Shown here: positions 8,629 to 17,645 of the stretch, in pieces
How the letters are laid out: the number at the start of each line of letters is the position of its first letter
How positions within the stretch are numbered: the stretch's first letter is position 1
Source of the DNA: a bacterium
GTDB taxonomy: Bacteria; Planctomycetota; Planctomycetia; Kolteriales; Kolteriaceae
Direction: 5' to 3'
DNA: 64,000 bases
Assembly (NCBI GenBank): GCA_019748235.1
Contig: JAIEPU010000139.1
Span: 1 to 64,000, forward strand
The notes under the pieces: model-generated
Seen by the model: the letters and a program-made list of their open reading frames with translations, nothing else
Database searches by the model: none
Told to the model about the DNA's origin: nothing
Made by a program: the position numbers and the translations under genes

Positions 8629-9249
8629 CCTGCCGCCTCCTTGCGGTTCCATGCTAAAAACTAAAGGCCCGTCCCTACCTAAGCCATTGCATCTAATGAT
8701 CATACGGTAAGTGTGGGCGGGCCCGAACGGCGAGACACTCCTGAAATATACCGGAGTCCCCCCCCTTCCGCAAGCAATCAACCACCATAAGTCAGTGAAC
8801 TGACGTGAGATATCACGATCGTTCCGAAAAATCCGATCTTATCGATCAAACTGATTTGAAACTGCTCGCTTCCGGCGAATTGTTTCAAGGAATGGCTGGA
8901 CTTATGGAAAGGGGGGATAGTGATGATTTTCAGACTTATAACTCTTGATCGAATAGTTTACCCAAAGCACCCAAAACAACATGAGCGGGCCGAAAATAGG
9001 TCTTCAGGAAATCCAGTTAAATCTTGCGAGTCGTAACCACTCTATCTGTTGCGAGATCCGTAGCGATTTTAATCAAGATGCCCAATTAACCAGAACCACC
9101 CGCACCACTTTATATTTCCTTTCTTCTTTTTTAGCCCCAAATCGCCATCTGCCGAAAACATGTCGGACAAGGTGATGGTTCCACCCCCAGGGAACCCCTC
9201 GTCACGAGAAGGATCTCGATTAAGGTTCAATGATCTCAGGAGGAGTCAG
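8629..9249. other. 621-bp divergent intergenic region
   Basis: Separates the leftward small-protein/HTH unit from the rightward porin gene. It is more AT-rich than the coding regions around it, mainly at about 8810-9150, and must hold both promoters. I cannot pick out a convincing -35/-10 pair or a conserved RNA. Reading frames that run in from either gene are start-site extensions rather than separate genes. Confidence 0.5.
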
Positions 9250-10683
9250 ATGAGACAGAGATGGAAATCCGCCATCGGTAACTTGGCGGCGGCCCTCTTT
9301 ATCGCAGTTCCCGCGATGGGCCAGGATGTCGAGCCGACGCCGGCCGCTGCCGCGCCGCAGACACCGCCGAACCCAACAGCCGTTCCCACCGATCCAGCCT
9401 TTAGCGAAGAAGACCCGAAAACCTCTGAAGCAGAGGGCGAAGCTGATGAGCCTTCGACCCGCTTTCTGCAGTCCGCCTTGATCGGCGATTGCTGGGCGGA
9501 ACGAAGCGGTCTTTACCTCTACGGTTGGGCCAGCATCACCGCGAACTGGAACGACAACGGCACGACCCTTAACTATCCGGCCGCACCGTTTCTTCACGAA
9601 CAAGGCCTGAACGTCCAGCAGCTCTACTTCGTGCAGGGCCGCGCGACGGATGCCGACAAGTTCCTCGACTTCGGTTACCGGGTCGACATGCTCTATGGTC
9701 TTGATGCCCGCATGACGGGTGCCCTTGGCCTGGACGCTCGTTTCGGTGCACCACAAAACGGTTCGCCCTACGCTACGGCTACCTATGTCACCAATACGGT
9801 GAGCGGCAAAGACCACGTTCTCCGAGTCGATCCGGCCACGGGAACGATCCTCAACAACGACGCCAATCAGTTCGCCTTGCCTCAGTTGTACGGCGAAATG
9901 CACCTAGGCGTCGGTCGTGGAGTCGATGTCAAACTTGGTCACTTCTACACACCCGCGGGTTACCAAGTCGTTACGGCTCCGGACAACTTCTTCGTAACGA
10001 TGCCTTACACATTCCATTACGGCGAACCATTCACCCACACCGGCATCTTCGCGTCGACGTCCTTAACGGACTCGATCTCGGTTGGTGCTGGTGCCGTTCG
10101 CGGTTGGGATAACTTCAAGGACAACAACACCGCGTGGAGCTTCCTCGGTACCTTTGGTCTCAAGATCACCGAGAAACTCAACTACACCTTGGTCATCGTG
10201 AATGGTCCAGAGCAAAACCAGACCCCATACGTCGCGGTGAGCGAACAGCGCCGCAACCGCTTCCTGCAAACGTCGGTGTTGCAGTGGCAGATGACCGAGA
10301 AGTTGCGTTCCGTGCTGCAAAGTGACTACGGTCATGAAGAAGCGGGTCCGGACAACGGAATCTCGCAGGGAACTTGGTACGGCACCAACGGTTACCTCTT
10401 CTATGACCTGACCGACACTCTCGCGGCTGGTGTCCGCGGCGAATGGTTCCGTGACCAGAACGGCACCCGCGTCATCCCGCTCACGGGAGTTCTCACGCCG
10501 GGTAACTGGTACGAATGGGCCCTCGGCCTGAACTGGAAGCCTGCTGCTCCCGTCTTGATTCGACCGGAACTCCGGTTCGATTACTTCGACAGCACGGTTG
10601 CCGGTCAGAGCAACAACGCCTTCGGCGCCGGAACCTCTCCGCGTCAGATGACCGCGATTGTTGACTTCATCTTCAAGTTCTAA
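9250..10683 (+). CDS. Outer-membrane beta-barrel porin (BBP2/OmpL-like)
   Basis: A 477-residue exported porin-like protein. The start ATG 9250 has AGGAGG eight bases upstream and opens a signal peptide (KSAIGNLAAALFIAVPAMG). The mature N-terminus is a low-complexity Pro/Ala/Glu linker of about 50 residues. From about residue 80 on there are alternating aromatic/hydrophobic strands with features of the BBP2 family: LYLYGWASITANWN, LYFVQGRATDADKFLDFGYRVDMLYG, LGLDARFG, and a C-terminal strand ending MTAIVDFIFKF with the terminal Phe expected of outer-membrane barrels. Planctomycetes often carry several such porins. Substrate is not predictable. A strong hairpin follows the gene. Confidence 0.85.
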   Translation: MRQRWKSAIGNLAAALFIAVPAMGQDVEPTPAAAAPQTPPNPTAVPTDPAFSEEDPKTSEAEGEADEPSTRFLQSALIGDCWAERSGLYLYGWASITANWNDNGTTLNYPAAPFLHEQGLNVQQLYFVQGRATDADKFLDFGYRVDMLYGLDARMTGALGLDARFGAPQNGSPYATATYVTNTVSGKDHVLRVDPATGTILNNDANQFALPQLYGEMHLGVGRGVDVKLGHFYTPAGYQVVTAPDNFFVTMPYTFHYGEPFTHTGIFASTSLTDSISVGAGAVRGWDNFKDNNTAWSFLGTFGLKITEKLNYTLVIVNGPEQNQTPYVAVSEQRRNRFLQTSVLQWQMTEKLRSVLQSDYGHEEAGPDNGISQGTWYGTNGYLFYDLTDTLAAGVRGEWFRDQNGTRVIPLTGVLTPGNWYEWALGLNWKPAAPVLIRPELRFDYFDSTVAGQSNNAFGAGTSPRQMTAIVDFIFKF

Positions 10684-10718
10684 TCCGACCTCCTCGGAGA
10701 TCGAGAACCAAGGGGGTG

Positions 10719-10747
10719 ACGGGACCCGGATTCATTCCGGGTCCCGT
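10719..10747 (+). terminator. Hairpin after the porin gene
   Basis: A 12-bp perfect stem (10719-10730 with 10736-10747) around the 5-nt loop TTCAT. There is no downstream T tract, so it may act as an mRNA 3' stabiliser or a factor-aided terminator. Confidence 0.6.
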
Positions 10748-10803
10748 TAACCACGTCTTGCGGATGAACGTTAGCTAAGACACAAAAATGGTATGAGATG
10801 TGA

Positions 10804-11829
10804 TTACACGGATGAGGGTGTGATCGCGTACTTGATCCCTCGCCCTTCCGCCATGTCGACAAGTGATTGTTCCAGTCCTTCCAGTGAGCGTTTCGCTTCG
10901 ATCATCTCCTCGAGCCTCATGCGGGGATCACTCAACAGGTCTGCTGCGGCTCGAACGTCCTCGGGAGCGAAGTGAAAGCTGCCGAGCACTTTGAGTTCTT
11001 CGTAGTGAAGCTTGTACGTATCGATTGGGAACGTCGTTCCCTTCGGCAATCCACCAAAGAGCATCACCTGACCGCCCGGCCTGACGGCATCGATCGCTTG
11101 CTGCCAACCCTCCGGCCGACCCGTGCACTCGATCACACAATCGAATCCACCACTCGATGCGATCCAATCTTCGACAGGCCGTTTCTCGACATCCGCGACT
11201 TCTTCCAGACCGTAACTTTTGGCCAAAGCGATCCTCTGCGCTCGGCGTCCCGCACCGACGCGCGACGCTCCGGTGAAAAAGGGGAGTGCCTGCAGGAAAA
11301 GAAGCCCCATCGATCCAAGGCCCAGCACGAGCACACGATCGACACCACAAAAGTCCATGATTCGAAGCGTGTGAACGACACAGCTGACAGGCTCGAGGAA
11401 TGCGGCCCGAACAGCCGACATCTTGTGCGGCCTTGGAAAGACGTTGGCTTGCACGACCCGAGGAGTAATACGGAAGTATTCAGCGAATGCACCGATCACG
11501 AGTTGCTCGGTCAGCCGCTCACATAAATTGAAGTGAGAAGACTTGCAGGCCCGGCATTCGCCGCACGGTCCACTATGCACCCCCAAGATGGGCATCCCGA
11601 TTTCGAGATCCTCCACATCCTTTCCGACTTCAGCGACAGTCCCGGTGTATTGATGGCCGAACCGCCCAGGCATGGGGATGAAGGGATGACCGCGACGATA
11701 TGCCTTGAGATCCGTCCCGCACGTCAGCGCACATTCCACTTTGACCAGGATTTCACCGGTGCCGATCGAAGGCCGATCCACTTCGCGAACTTCAATTTTA
11801 CCCGGCTCCACGAGGTAGGCTGCTCTCAT
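10804..11829 (-). CDS. Zinc-dependent alcohol dehydrogenase family protein (MDR)
   Basis: A 341-residue medium-chain dehydrogenase/reductase. ATG 11829 gives the typical beginning MRAAYLVEPGKIEVREV. The catalytic-zinc region is C-G-T-D (LTCGTDLKAYRRG) with GRFGHQYTGTV. The structural-zinc loop CGECRACKSSHFNLC carries four Cys. The Rossmann domain has VLVLGLGSMGLLFLQ, close to the usual GxGxxG. The sequence resembles the sorbitol/threonine dehydrogenase-like branch (FDCVIECTGRPEG), but substrate cannot be assigned. It is convergent with the porin gene. A stop-to-start distance of about 190 bp from the CxxCH gene makes an operon possible, but a terminator lies between them. Confidence 0.87.
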   Translation of the reverse strand: MRAAYLVEPGKIEVREVDRPSIGTGEILVKVECALTCGTDLKAYRRGHPFIPMPGRFGHQYTGTVAEVGKDVEDLEIGMPILGVHSGPCGECRACKSSHFNLCERLTEQLVIGAFAEYFRITPRVVQANVFPRPHKMSAVRAAFLEPVSCVVHTLRIMDFCGVDRVLVLGLGSMGLLFLQALPFFTGASRVGAGRRAQRIALAKSYGLEEVADVEKRPVEDWIASSGGFDCVIECTGRPEGWQQAIDAVRPGGQVMLFGGLPKGTTFPIDTYKLHYEELKVLGSFHFAPEDVRAAADLLSDPRMRLEEMIEAKRSLEGLEQSLVDMAEGRGIKYAITPSSV

Positions 11830-11956
11830 CAACTCTGTCCTCTTCCTCTCTTTCAGCATTGCACGAACGGCCGGCACTTATTGTTTCGCTGTATATCAGT
11901 CACACGACGAAGAAGCGAATCATCCCGCACGAGGTGATCAGGACTCCGCCAATGAA

Positions 11957-11992
11957 AACCGGAACGGAGGTGAAGCCACCCTCGTTCCGGTT
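11957..11992 (-). terminator. Rho-independent terminator after the CxxCH gene
   Basis: On the minus strand a 10-bp stem (AACCGGAACG at 11957-11966 with CGTTCCGGTT at 11983-11992) is followed by a TTTTCATT tract. It lies about 30 bp after the stop of the large haem-binding gene. Confidence 0.75.
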
Positions 11993-12023
11993 CGAAAATC
12001 CGCGGTCACTCGGACAGAAGAAA

Positions 12024-15000
12024 TTACTTCCCTCCACCGACCTTGGGCGACCCGCCGGCAGGTTCGGCATTCGACTTACTCGTTTCGAGGTACGCGAAGA
12101 GATCCGCGATATCCTCGAGCGACAAATCTTTGAAGAGGCCCGGAGGCATGAGGGAGACACTTGACGGCTTTTGCTCGTCGATATTGTCCTTCGGGATTTC
12201 CAACCGCTCGCCGTTATTGAGCCATAAAACGACTGCATCCTGACCTTGCTGTGCCGCGAGCATACCGGTTTGGACGAGGCCGTCGTTTGTCACGACCGTC
12301 ACCGAACGGTACTGATCGGATACAACTTGTGATGGGAAGAGAACCGCTTCGGCAATTTCCTTCTTCTGGAATCGCTTTCGCAATGTCGTCAGATCAGGCC
12401 CAATCCCCTGCCCTTCGGAACCGAACTTATGGCACTTGATACAGAGCGCCTTGGCATAGATTTCCTTTCCTCGTGCGACGTTTCCTTGCTGACCGCGCGG
12501 ATTCGTCTCGAGGTAGTTCAGAATCTGATCGATCGAGAACTTCGATTCGTTCGCCGCCAACGTTGGCAATTCCGGCTTCGGTTCATTGGGATAGTTCTTT
12601 GAGAACCACTCTTGATAGAACGAAATTCCCTTCGTCGGACTATCCTTTTCCGGCTTGACCTCCGTCAACTTGGCCAGCAGATCATTTGCCGGTTTACCCG
12701 CATTATCTCCGAGCTTCAAAGCCGAGATAATCACGAGCCGAATCTCCTCCGGAGTCTGAGCCTTTCCAGGAGTTCGATTGAGAGCACGAATCAGGAAGGG
12801 AAGAGTGTTGTTGCTAGCGATTGACAACGCTCGGATGTAGTACGGTCGATTTTCCTCAGTCGCCTTTTCAGCGAGCTTCGCAGCGATCTTGTCCCGCTTG
12901 TCCGGGAAATCATCGAAGAGCTTGCGCAGGATCGCCTGGCTTTCCGGATTCGAACTCTTTCCTAATGCGTCGAGCGAAAGTTCGTAGATCTCGACGCCGT
13001 AGGGTCCACCCTGCCCGGACTCCGTTTCACTCAGAACCTTTTGAATCACCTTTGTGAAATCGGCGATCTGGTCTGGGTTATTTCGGCGAAGGAGAAGCCT
13101 CGCCGCGTACGGATACTCGTGCCAATTCGCGATGAGATCGCGTCGTTCCTCAGGGGTTAGCCGAGAGAACGTTCCACTCACGATGTTTTCGAGATATGGC
13201 GTGAAGCTGTGACCGCCATCGAGCTTGCTCGATCCGTTGTACCAACGGATATAGCGGGTCTTCAGATCGGTCGTCCAACCTTCGTCCAAATACTTCAAGA
13301 CGAGCGCGAGATGCACCTGCATCTCTTGATTGGTTTCCTTTTCGAGAGCAGTAACGATTTTCTCGGCCGCCCCCGGAGTCTGAAGCTTTGCAATCAATTC
13401 CAGCGATTCCATGTCGATCGGAAGGTTGCCCGTCGGATAAGCGTCGAGCAGAATCTTCCCGAGCTTTTGACCGGAAGAACCTCCAGCCCCGGCAATAATC
13501 GCGATTTCCGCCAAGCGAAGGGCTTCGATCTTTTGCTTCGTCCCTTTTTCGATGAGCGCCGTCGCACGATCGAGCATCTCATCGGGTGCGATGGCATTGT
13601 TTCCAACACGATGGAGCGCGAGCAATCCATGCAACTGGATCTGATCGTTCGATGAATTGCGAACGAGCTCTTTCCAAGTGTCAACGGGGACACGTTCGAG
13701 CGCAAGCCGCGCATGAAATCTGAGGAATCGATCGTCGCTTCCGAGCATCTCCACGAGCGTCGAAGCGGGCGCTTCCTGTTCACTCCGCACGAACGCTTCG
13801 CAAGCGCGCCGGCGAACCCTCAAGTCAGCATCTGAAAGCAACTTCTTTAGTGCATCTGCTGATGCCGGAGCGGTGTGATAGCCGAGCAACCAAGCCGCGA
13901 ATGCTCGAACTTTCGGGCTTTCGTCACCTGCTGCGTTCACGAGCAAATCAAGCGATGGCGCCGGTCCCAATTGCGACAGAAGTGTCAGCGCTCGGACCTT
14001 GTCGGAAGGACTCCCCTTCGCGATGACCGCTTCGAGTTCGGGCTTCCACTTTTCGCCCGACTTTGCCTTAACCTGTGAAGCGAGTTCACGCGCCCAGGCG
14101 GCGGAGAATTGAGGAACCTTCAAGAGATCTGCAACCGACTCCGCTTTCGGAGCTTCAAGCTTCTTCCCTCGGGCGAACACGCGATAAACGCCACCTTCGG
14201 TTCCGCGACCACCGGTCGCGAGAAGGATCGATCCATCGGGAGCGATCTCAATATCCGACGCGTTGAGCGGATTACCCGTGACGATGGTTTCAGCCTTTGA
14301 TCCGTCGAAGCTCGCTCCCTTCGGATCAAGGTGCACCGCGATAAGCCGACCCATCGACCAGTCACAGATCAAGAACGATCCCTTGTACTTTTCCGGAAGC
14401 TGATTGTGCTCGTAGAAGATAACGCCGGTCGGTGAGCCACGTCCGATATCGACCGTCGCGGGAAGCGAATCAAAGTAATGAGCCGGCCAGTTTGCCGCGC
14501 CGCTTCGCCAACCAAATTCCGCGCCCGACGTGCAGTGATTGACGCGAACAGGGCGATACCAGGGCTCGCCGATGTCCCATTCCATGTCGCTGTCAAACGT
14601 GAAGAGTTCACCATCTTCGTTAAATGCGATGTCGTACTCGTTGCGGAAGCCTTGTGTTTCCATCCACCACTTTTTGCCATCCTTGCTCAAGCGCCAAACC
14701 GTGCCGCCTGGCGCTCGAATACCCACCGCATGCCCCCGCGCATCTTCGAAGCTCGGCGTGAGAAGATAACCCTCCGTCTCCTTTTCGCAGGGAGAGTTTG
14801 GCTGACGCTTCGCTTTCACCCAGGAGTGATTTCCCAAACAGTTGTAGAGTTCGCCGTCCGGTCCTAGGACAACGGTGTGCGGTCCATGTTCTCCCATACC
14901 ACCACGATACTTGTGAAGGGTCTCGATGCCGTCCGCCTGGTCATCCTGGTTTGCATCAGGCAGACGATACAAAGAAGCGCCATCGGGCCCATCACCAATG

Positions 15001-15785
15001 GCGTACAGATCGGTCCCAACCACCAACAGCCCTTGGCAGTTCTTCACCCGATCGGAATAGGTGCTCGCTTTGTCGAACTTTCCATCCTTGTTCGTGTCGG
15101 AGAGAACGATGATCGGTCCTCGTTCCTGCGAAACGATGAGGTTACCCCGGTTCCCCCAGGTCATCGCGATGATGGAACCCGCCAAGTCCGGTTCGACAAT
15201 TCGTTCGATCTCAAATCCATCCGCCAACCAGTAACGATCGAGATAGCTTTCAGTGAACGGAATGTCCTTCCAACGCGTTTGATCATGCTTGCCGAGCGAC
15301 TTGGCCGTCTTCCAACCTTCGGCGGGAAATCCTGGCTTAAGCCATGCATCACCCGCGGGAACCTTGTTCGTTCCTTTCCATTCGGGGCCAGAGTCAACGG
15401 GCGTCTCCGATCCTCCCTGGCTTCGAATGACTCCGTCAACGAGGAGGCCGGCTGGGCCCTCTTTATTCGTCGCTTCGATAGCGAAGACATTGGGGCCTTC
15501 CTCGACGATGCCGTTCAAGTTGAAGCGGTGACTCTTTCCACTTCCACCCTCGCCAACTTTCTTGCCATTCACCCAAAGGACGAAGGAATCGTCAACCGCC
15601 AAACGAAGTTGGCATGTAGAGGGATCGGTGATCTTGATCTCTCGGCGAAACCAGGTTTTGCCCGCCGGAGCACTGGCCTGCGGGTCACCCTCGTCGAACC
15701 AAATCCACTGTGCATCGACACCACCGTCGGCGCTGGCCCAACCAGCGACCATCAATGTCATCAACCATGCCAAGCCGAACCGCAT
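12024..15785 (-). CDS. PVC-type haem-binding CxxCH protein with beta-propeller and HEAT-like repeats
   Basis: A 1253-residue exported multidomain protein of the planctomycete 'membrane-bound dehydrogenase/PVC-type CxxCH' class. ATG 15785 has GGAAGG eight bases upstream; the signal peptide ends VAGWASADG. Residues about 20-130 are a beta-sandwich (DAQWIWFDEGDPQAS, with VLWVNGKKVGEG). About 200-560 are a six-bladed propeller resembling sugar dehydrogenases (IAMTWGNRGNLIVSQ, GPHTVVLGPDGELY, FRNEYDIAFNEDGELF). About 570-1080 are HEAT-like helical repeats. The cytochrome c site is CIKCH (C1115, C1118, H1119), followed by GIGPDLT and a conserved C-terminal tail (LMPPGLFKDLSLEDIADLFAYL). It probably oxidises or binds carbohydrate in the periplasm; substrate is unknown. 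Confidence 0.92.
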   Translation of the reverse strand: MRFGLAWLMTLMVAGWASADGGVDAQWIWFDEGDPQASAPAGKTWFRREIKITDPSTCQLRLAVDDSFVLWVNGKKVGEGGSGKSHRFNLNGIVEEGPNVFAIEATNKEGPAGLLVDGVIRSQGGSETPVDSGPEWKGTNKVPAGDAWLKPGFPAEGWKTAKSLGKHDQTRWKDIPFTESYLDRYWLADGFEIERIVEPDLAGSIIAMTWGNRGNLIVSQERGPIIVLSDTNKDGKFDKASTYSDRVKNCQGLLVVGTDLYAIGDGPDGASLYRLPDANQDDQADGIETLHKYRGGMGEHGPHTVVLGPDGELYNCLGNHSWVKAKRQPNSPCEKETEGYLLTPSFEDARGHAVGIRAPGGTVWRLSKDGKKWWMETQGFRNEYDIAFNEDGELFTFDSDMEWDIGEPWYRPVRVNHCTSGAEFGWRSGAANWPAHYFDSLPATVDIGRGSPTGVIFYEHNQLPEKYKGSFLICDWSMGRLIAVHLDPKGASFDGSKAETIVTGNPLNASDIEIAPDGSILLATGGRGTEGGVYRVFARGKKLEAPKAESVADLLKVPQFSAAWARELASQVKAKSGEKWKPELEAVIAKGSPSDKVRALTLLSQLGPAPSLDLLVNAAGDESPKVRAFAAWLLGYHTAPASADALKKLLSDADLRVRRRACEAFVRSEQEAPASTLVEMLGSDDRFLRFHARLALERVPVDTWKELVRNSSNDQIQLHGLLALHRVGNNAIAPDEMLDRATALIEKGTKQKIEALRLAEIAIIAGAGGSSGQKLGKILLDAYPTGNLPIDMESLELIAKLQTPGAAEKIVTALEKETNQEMQVHLALVLKYLDEGWTTDLKTRYIRWYNGSSKLDGGHSFTPYLENIVSGTFSRLTPEERRDLIANWHEYPYAARLLLRRNNPDQIADFTKVIQKVLSETESGQGGPYGVEIYELSLDALGKSSNPESQAILRKLFDDFPDKRDKIAAKLAEKATEENRPYYIRALSIASNNTLPFLIRALNRTPGKAQTPEEIRLVIISALKLGDNAGKPANDLLAKLTEVKPEKDSPTKGISFYQEWFSKNYPNEPKPELPTLAANESKFSIDQILNYLETNPRGQQGNVARGKEIYAKALCIKCHKFGSEGQGIGPDLTTLRKRFQKKEIAEAVLFPSQVVSDQYRSVTVVTNDGLVQTGMLAAQQGQDAVVLWLNNGERLEIPKDNIDEQKPSSVSLMPPGLFKDLSLEDIADLFAYLETSKSNAEPAGGSPKVGGGK

Positions 15786-16142
15786 GCAATGTTCCTTCCA
15801 CCCAAGAATCGATGATCTGCCGGCCTCGTCCGACAAAGACGGACAAACTCGCGCTTTCCAGCAAGCAACGACTGTTACGTTCGGAACGAGGGAAGAGATA
15901 ATTGGTCCCGGACCGGCAGCATCACCTCGTACCTGTTTGTAACCGATGCCCGGCGTGAGAACAACTTTCCGATGGAGAGATGTTGGGATTGATTATCCCG
16001 ATGAGAAATGAAACACCGGACGGTGAAAGGCACCGTCCGGCGAGAAACGTCGCAACAACGACGAGGCTTGATAAGTGCGGATGAGTTTTCACCCCGCCGC
16101 GAATGGATCAAAGATGATCTATTTTGCCTTGCGAAGCGACTG
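15786..16142. other. 357-bp gap upstream of the CxxCH gene, holding a terminator
   Basis: Contains the 3' hairpin of the leftward PseG-like gene and, downstream of it, the promoter region of the CxxCH gene. No credible small gene is seen; open frames here lack SD sites and family resemblance. Confidence 0.45.
16016..16040 (-). terminator. Terminator after the PseG-like gene
   Basis: On the minus strand a perfect 10-bp stem (CCGGACGGTG with its complement, 16016-16025 and 16031-16040) with a 5-nt loop is followed by TGTTTCATTTC. It lies about 100 bp after the stop of the PseG-like gene. Confidence 0.7.
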
Positions 16143-17216
16143 TCAAGCAGCCGCCAGAACTGTTTTCGTTCGACGAGCACGCCGAAGGAGAATCTCGGTG
16201 GCGGTGACGAGGCGATCCGCCCCCCGGCCATCGATCGACATTCGTCCCGATCGGCTCATCGCCTTTCGCTCAAAATTGTCGGCCAGGATTTCGACGGCTG
16301 CCTTGGCGACCCGATCTGGCGAAACCTGATCGAATGGCCCCAAATACTGCGCCGTACCAATCTCCTCAAGCCGCTCGGCATTCATCTCATGCCGCTTATT
16401 TCGCGGAATGACGATGGTCGGAATTCCGACGCAGGCCGCTTCGATGGGAGTATTTCCCCCACCGGTGACAAGCAGATGCGATTTCGTGATGCGAATCGCC
16501 AAGTCGCGTGCATCGGTCGTGATCGTGAGTCGGCCCGGGAAATCCTCGGCGACGGCGCGAAGTTCATCACGCCCTTCGGAGCTCGCTGCGATCACCGCGT
16601 CGACCTTCTCGAGTGTCTTCTCTTCCAGAAGCCCCCGAGCAATCTTCGCCGTGTCGCGCGCCACTTCGCCTCCGCCGAGCGAAAGGAGCACACGGGTTGC
16701 TCCCCCCGGTTCGGTCGCTCGGACATTGCGTGCCCGACGAAATTCACTTCGGACAAGGGCGTATCGAGTTCCCGCGAGAACTTGCGTTCCCGGATAGAAA
16801 TCGATGTCTTTGCTATCGAGTCCGAGTGTCGGATTCAGGACGATATCGCTCGGGAATCGGATCGAGGCCGATTCGTCGATCGAGATCACCAAAGGCACCC
16901 GGTGCGAAAGCAACGCGAGGTATTCTTCATCCAGTTCAGACGAATCCGTCACGACCACTGAAGGCCGCTTGGTTTCAATTTCTCGTAGGAGTTCCCCTCG
17001 ACCCGCGGACGTTCCCGCCAAGTGAGACGAACGAACCACACCATGACGATGACGACGAATGCGATCAGGCCACGCATTGTTGTCCACATGGGTGATAAAG
17101 GTCATTTGGTATCGCCGCCGTTGAAGTGCATTGGCCAAAGCCAGACACCGAGCGATACGCCCCATTCCATCGACGGCAGAGCCGTCTACTCGTAACAGAA
17201 TCGATCCGCGATTCAT
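16143..17216 (-). CDS. PseG/SpsG-like nucleotide-sugar hydrolase family protein lacking the catalytic His
   Basis: A 357-residue protein of the PseG family (UDP-sugar hydrolase of pseudaminic acid synthesis, GT-B fold). The N-terminal signature R-x-D-x-S-x-x-x-G-x-G-x-x-x-R-C is present as LLRVDGSAVDGMGRIARC, but residue 20 is Arg where PseG proteins have the catalytic His. The C-terminal half keeps VLLSLGGGEVARDT and the donor-site motif LLVTGGGNTPIEAACVGIPTI. No other pseudaminic or legionaminic acid genes are nearby, and downstream lies the CxxCH gene. It may be a sugar-nucleotide enzyme with altered chemistry or a glycosyltransferase-like relative. Family fold is clear, function is not. 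Confidence 0.78.
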   Translation of the reverse strand: MNRGSILLRVDGSAVDGMGRIARCLALANALQRRRYQMTFITHVDNNAWPDRIRRHRHGVVRSSHLAGTSAGRGELLREIETKRPSVVVTDSSELDEEYLALLSHRVPLVISIDESASIRFPSDIVLNPTLGLDSKDIDFYPGTQVLAGTRYALVRSEFRRARNVRATEPGGATRVLLSLGGGEVARDTAKIARGLLEEKTLEKVDAVIAASSEGRDELRAVAEDFPGRLTITTDARDLAIRITKSHLLVTGGGNTPIEAACVGIPTIVIPRNKRHEMNAERLEEIGTAQYLGPFDQVSPDRVAKAAVEILADNFERKAMSRSGRMSIDGRGADRLVTATEILLRRARRTKTVLAAA

Positions 17217-17645
17217 TCGTTCTTAGCCTCGTGCGAGAGTCCATTCTTGCACTACCCTCGACGAATCAAACGCCTCGATTCGTCGAGCTCGGCTAGACCG
17301 TTCCCAACCTAAAACATCGGTCCCCCGACCGATCCGACACTCCGCACTCGTCATGAGTGCCCCGTGTCGGAGAGGAACCCTAAAAGTGGCGGATGAACCT
17401 GTCAAGCACGCTCAAAAGAAATCTTTAACTTCTTTATTTTTCGCGCGAAACCGTGTGAAGTTAGGCAGTGTCAACAGGGTGGCACGAGTGAAAACAAGCT
17501 CACTGACACCCCATTCTTACCCGGCTTATCCAGCCATCTGCGTCGACCCGTAGTTTTCCACGAAAAGATTCCCAACAGCCCGCCGTTTGGGTGGTCCGTT
17601 CCCCCTTCGTACAACACCGATCGATCTATTTTTCAGGAGTCAGTC
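17217..17645. other. 429-bp divergent intergenic region
   Basis: Lies between the leftward PseG-like gene and the rightward M42 peptidase gene. It includes an AT-rich patch around 17420-17445 (TTTATTTTTCG) that could be part of a promoter. No gene or RNA is recognised. Confidence 0.45.

Noticed and set aside
14877-15815. 312-codon frame antisense to the CxxCH gene
   Set aside because: It is opposite the propeller-coding part of a well-supported gene; no family match.
16008-16961. 317-codon frame opposite the PseG-like gene
   Set aside because: The PseG-like frame shows clear family motifs; this one does not.
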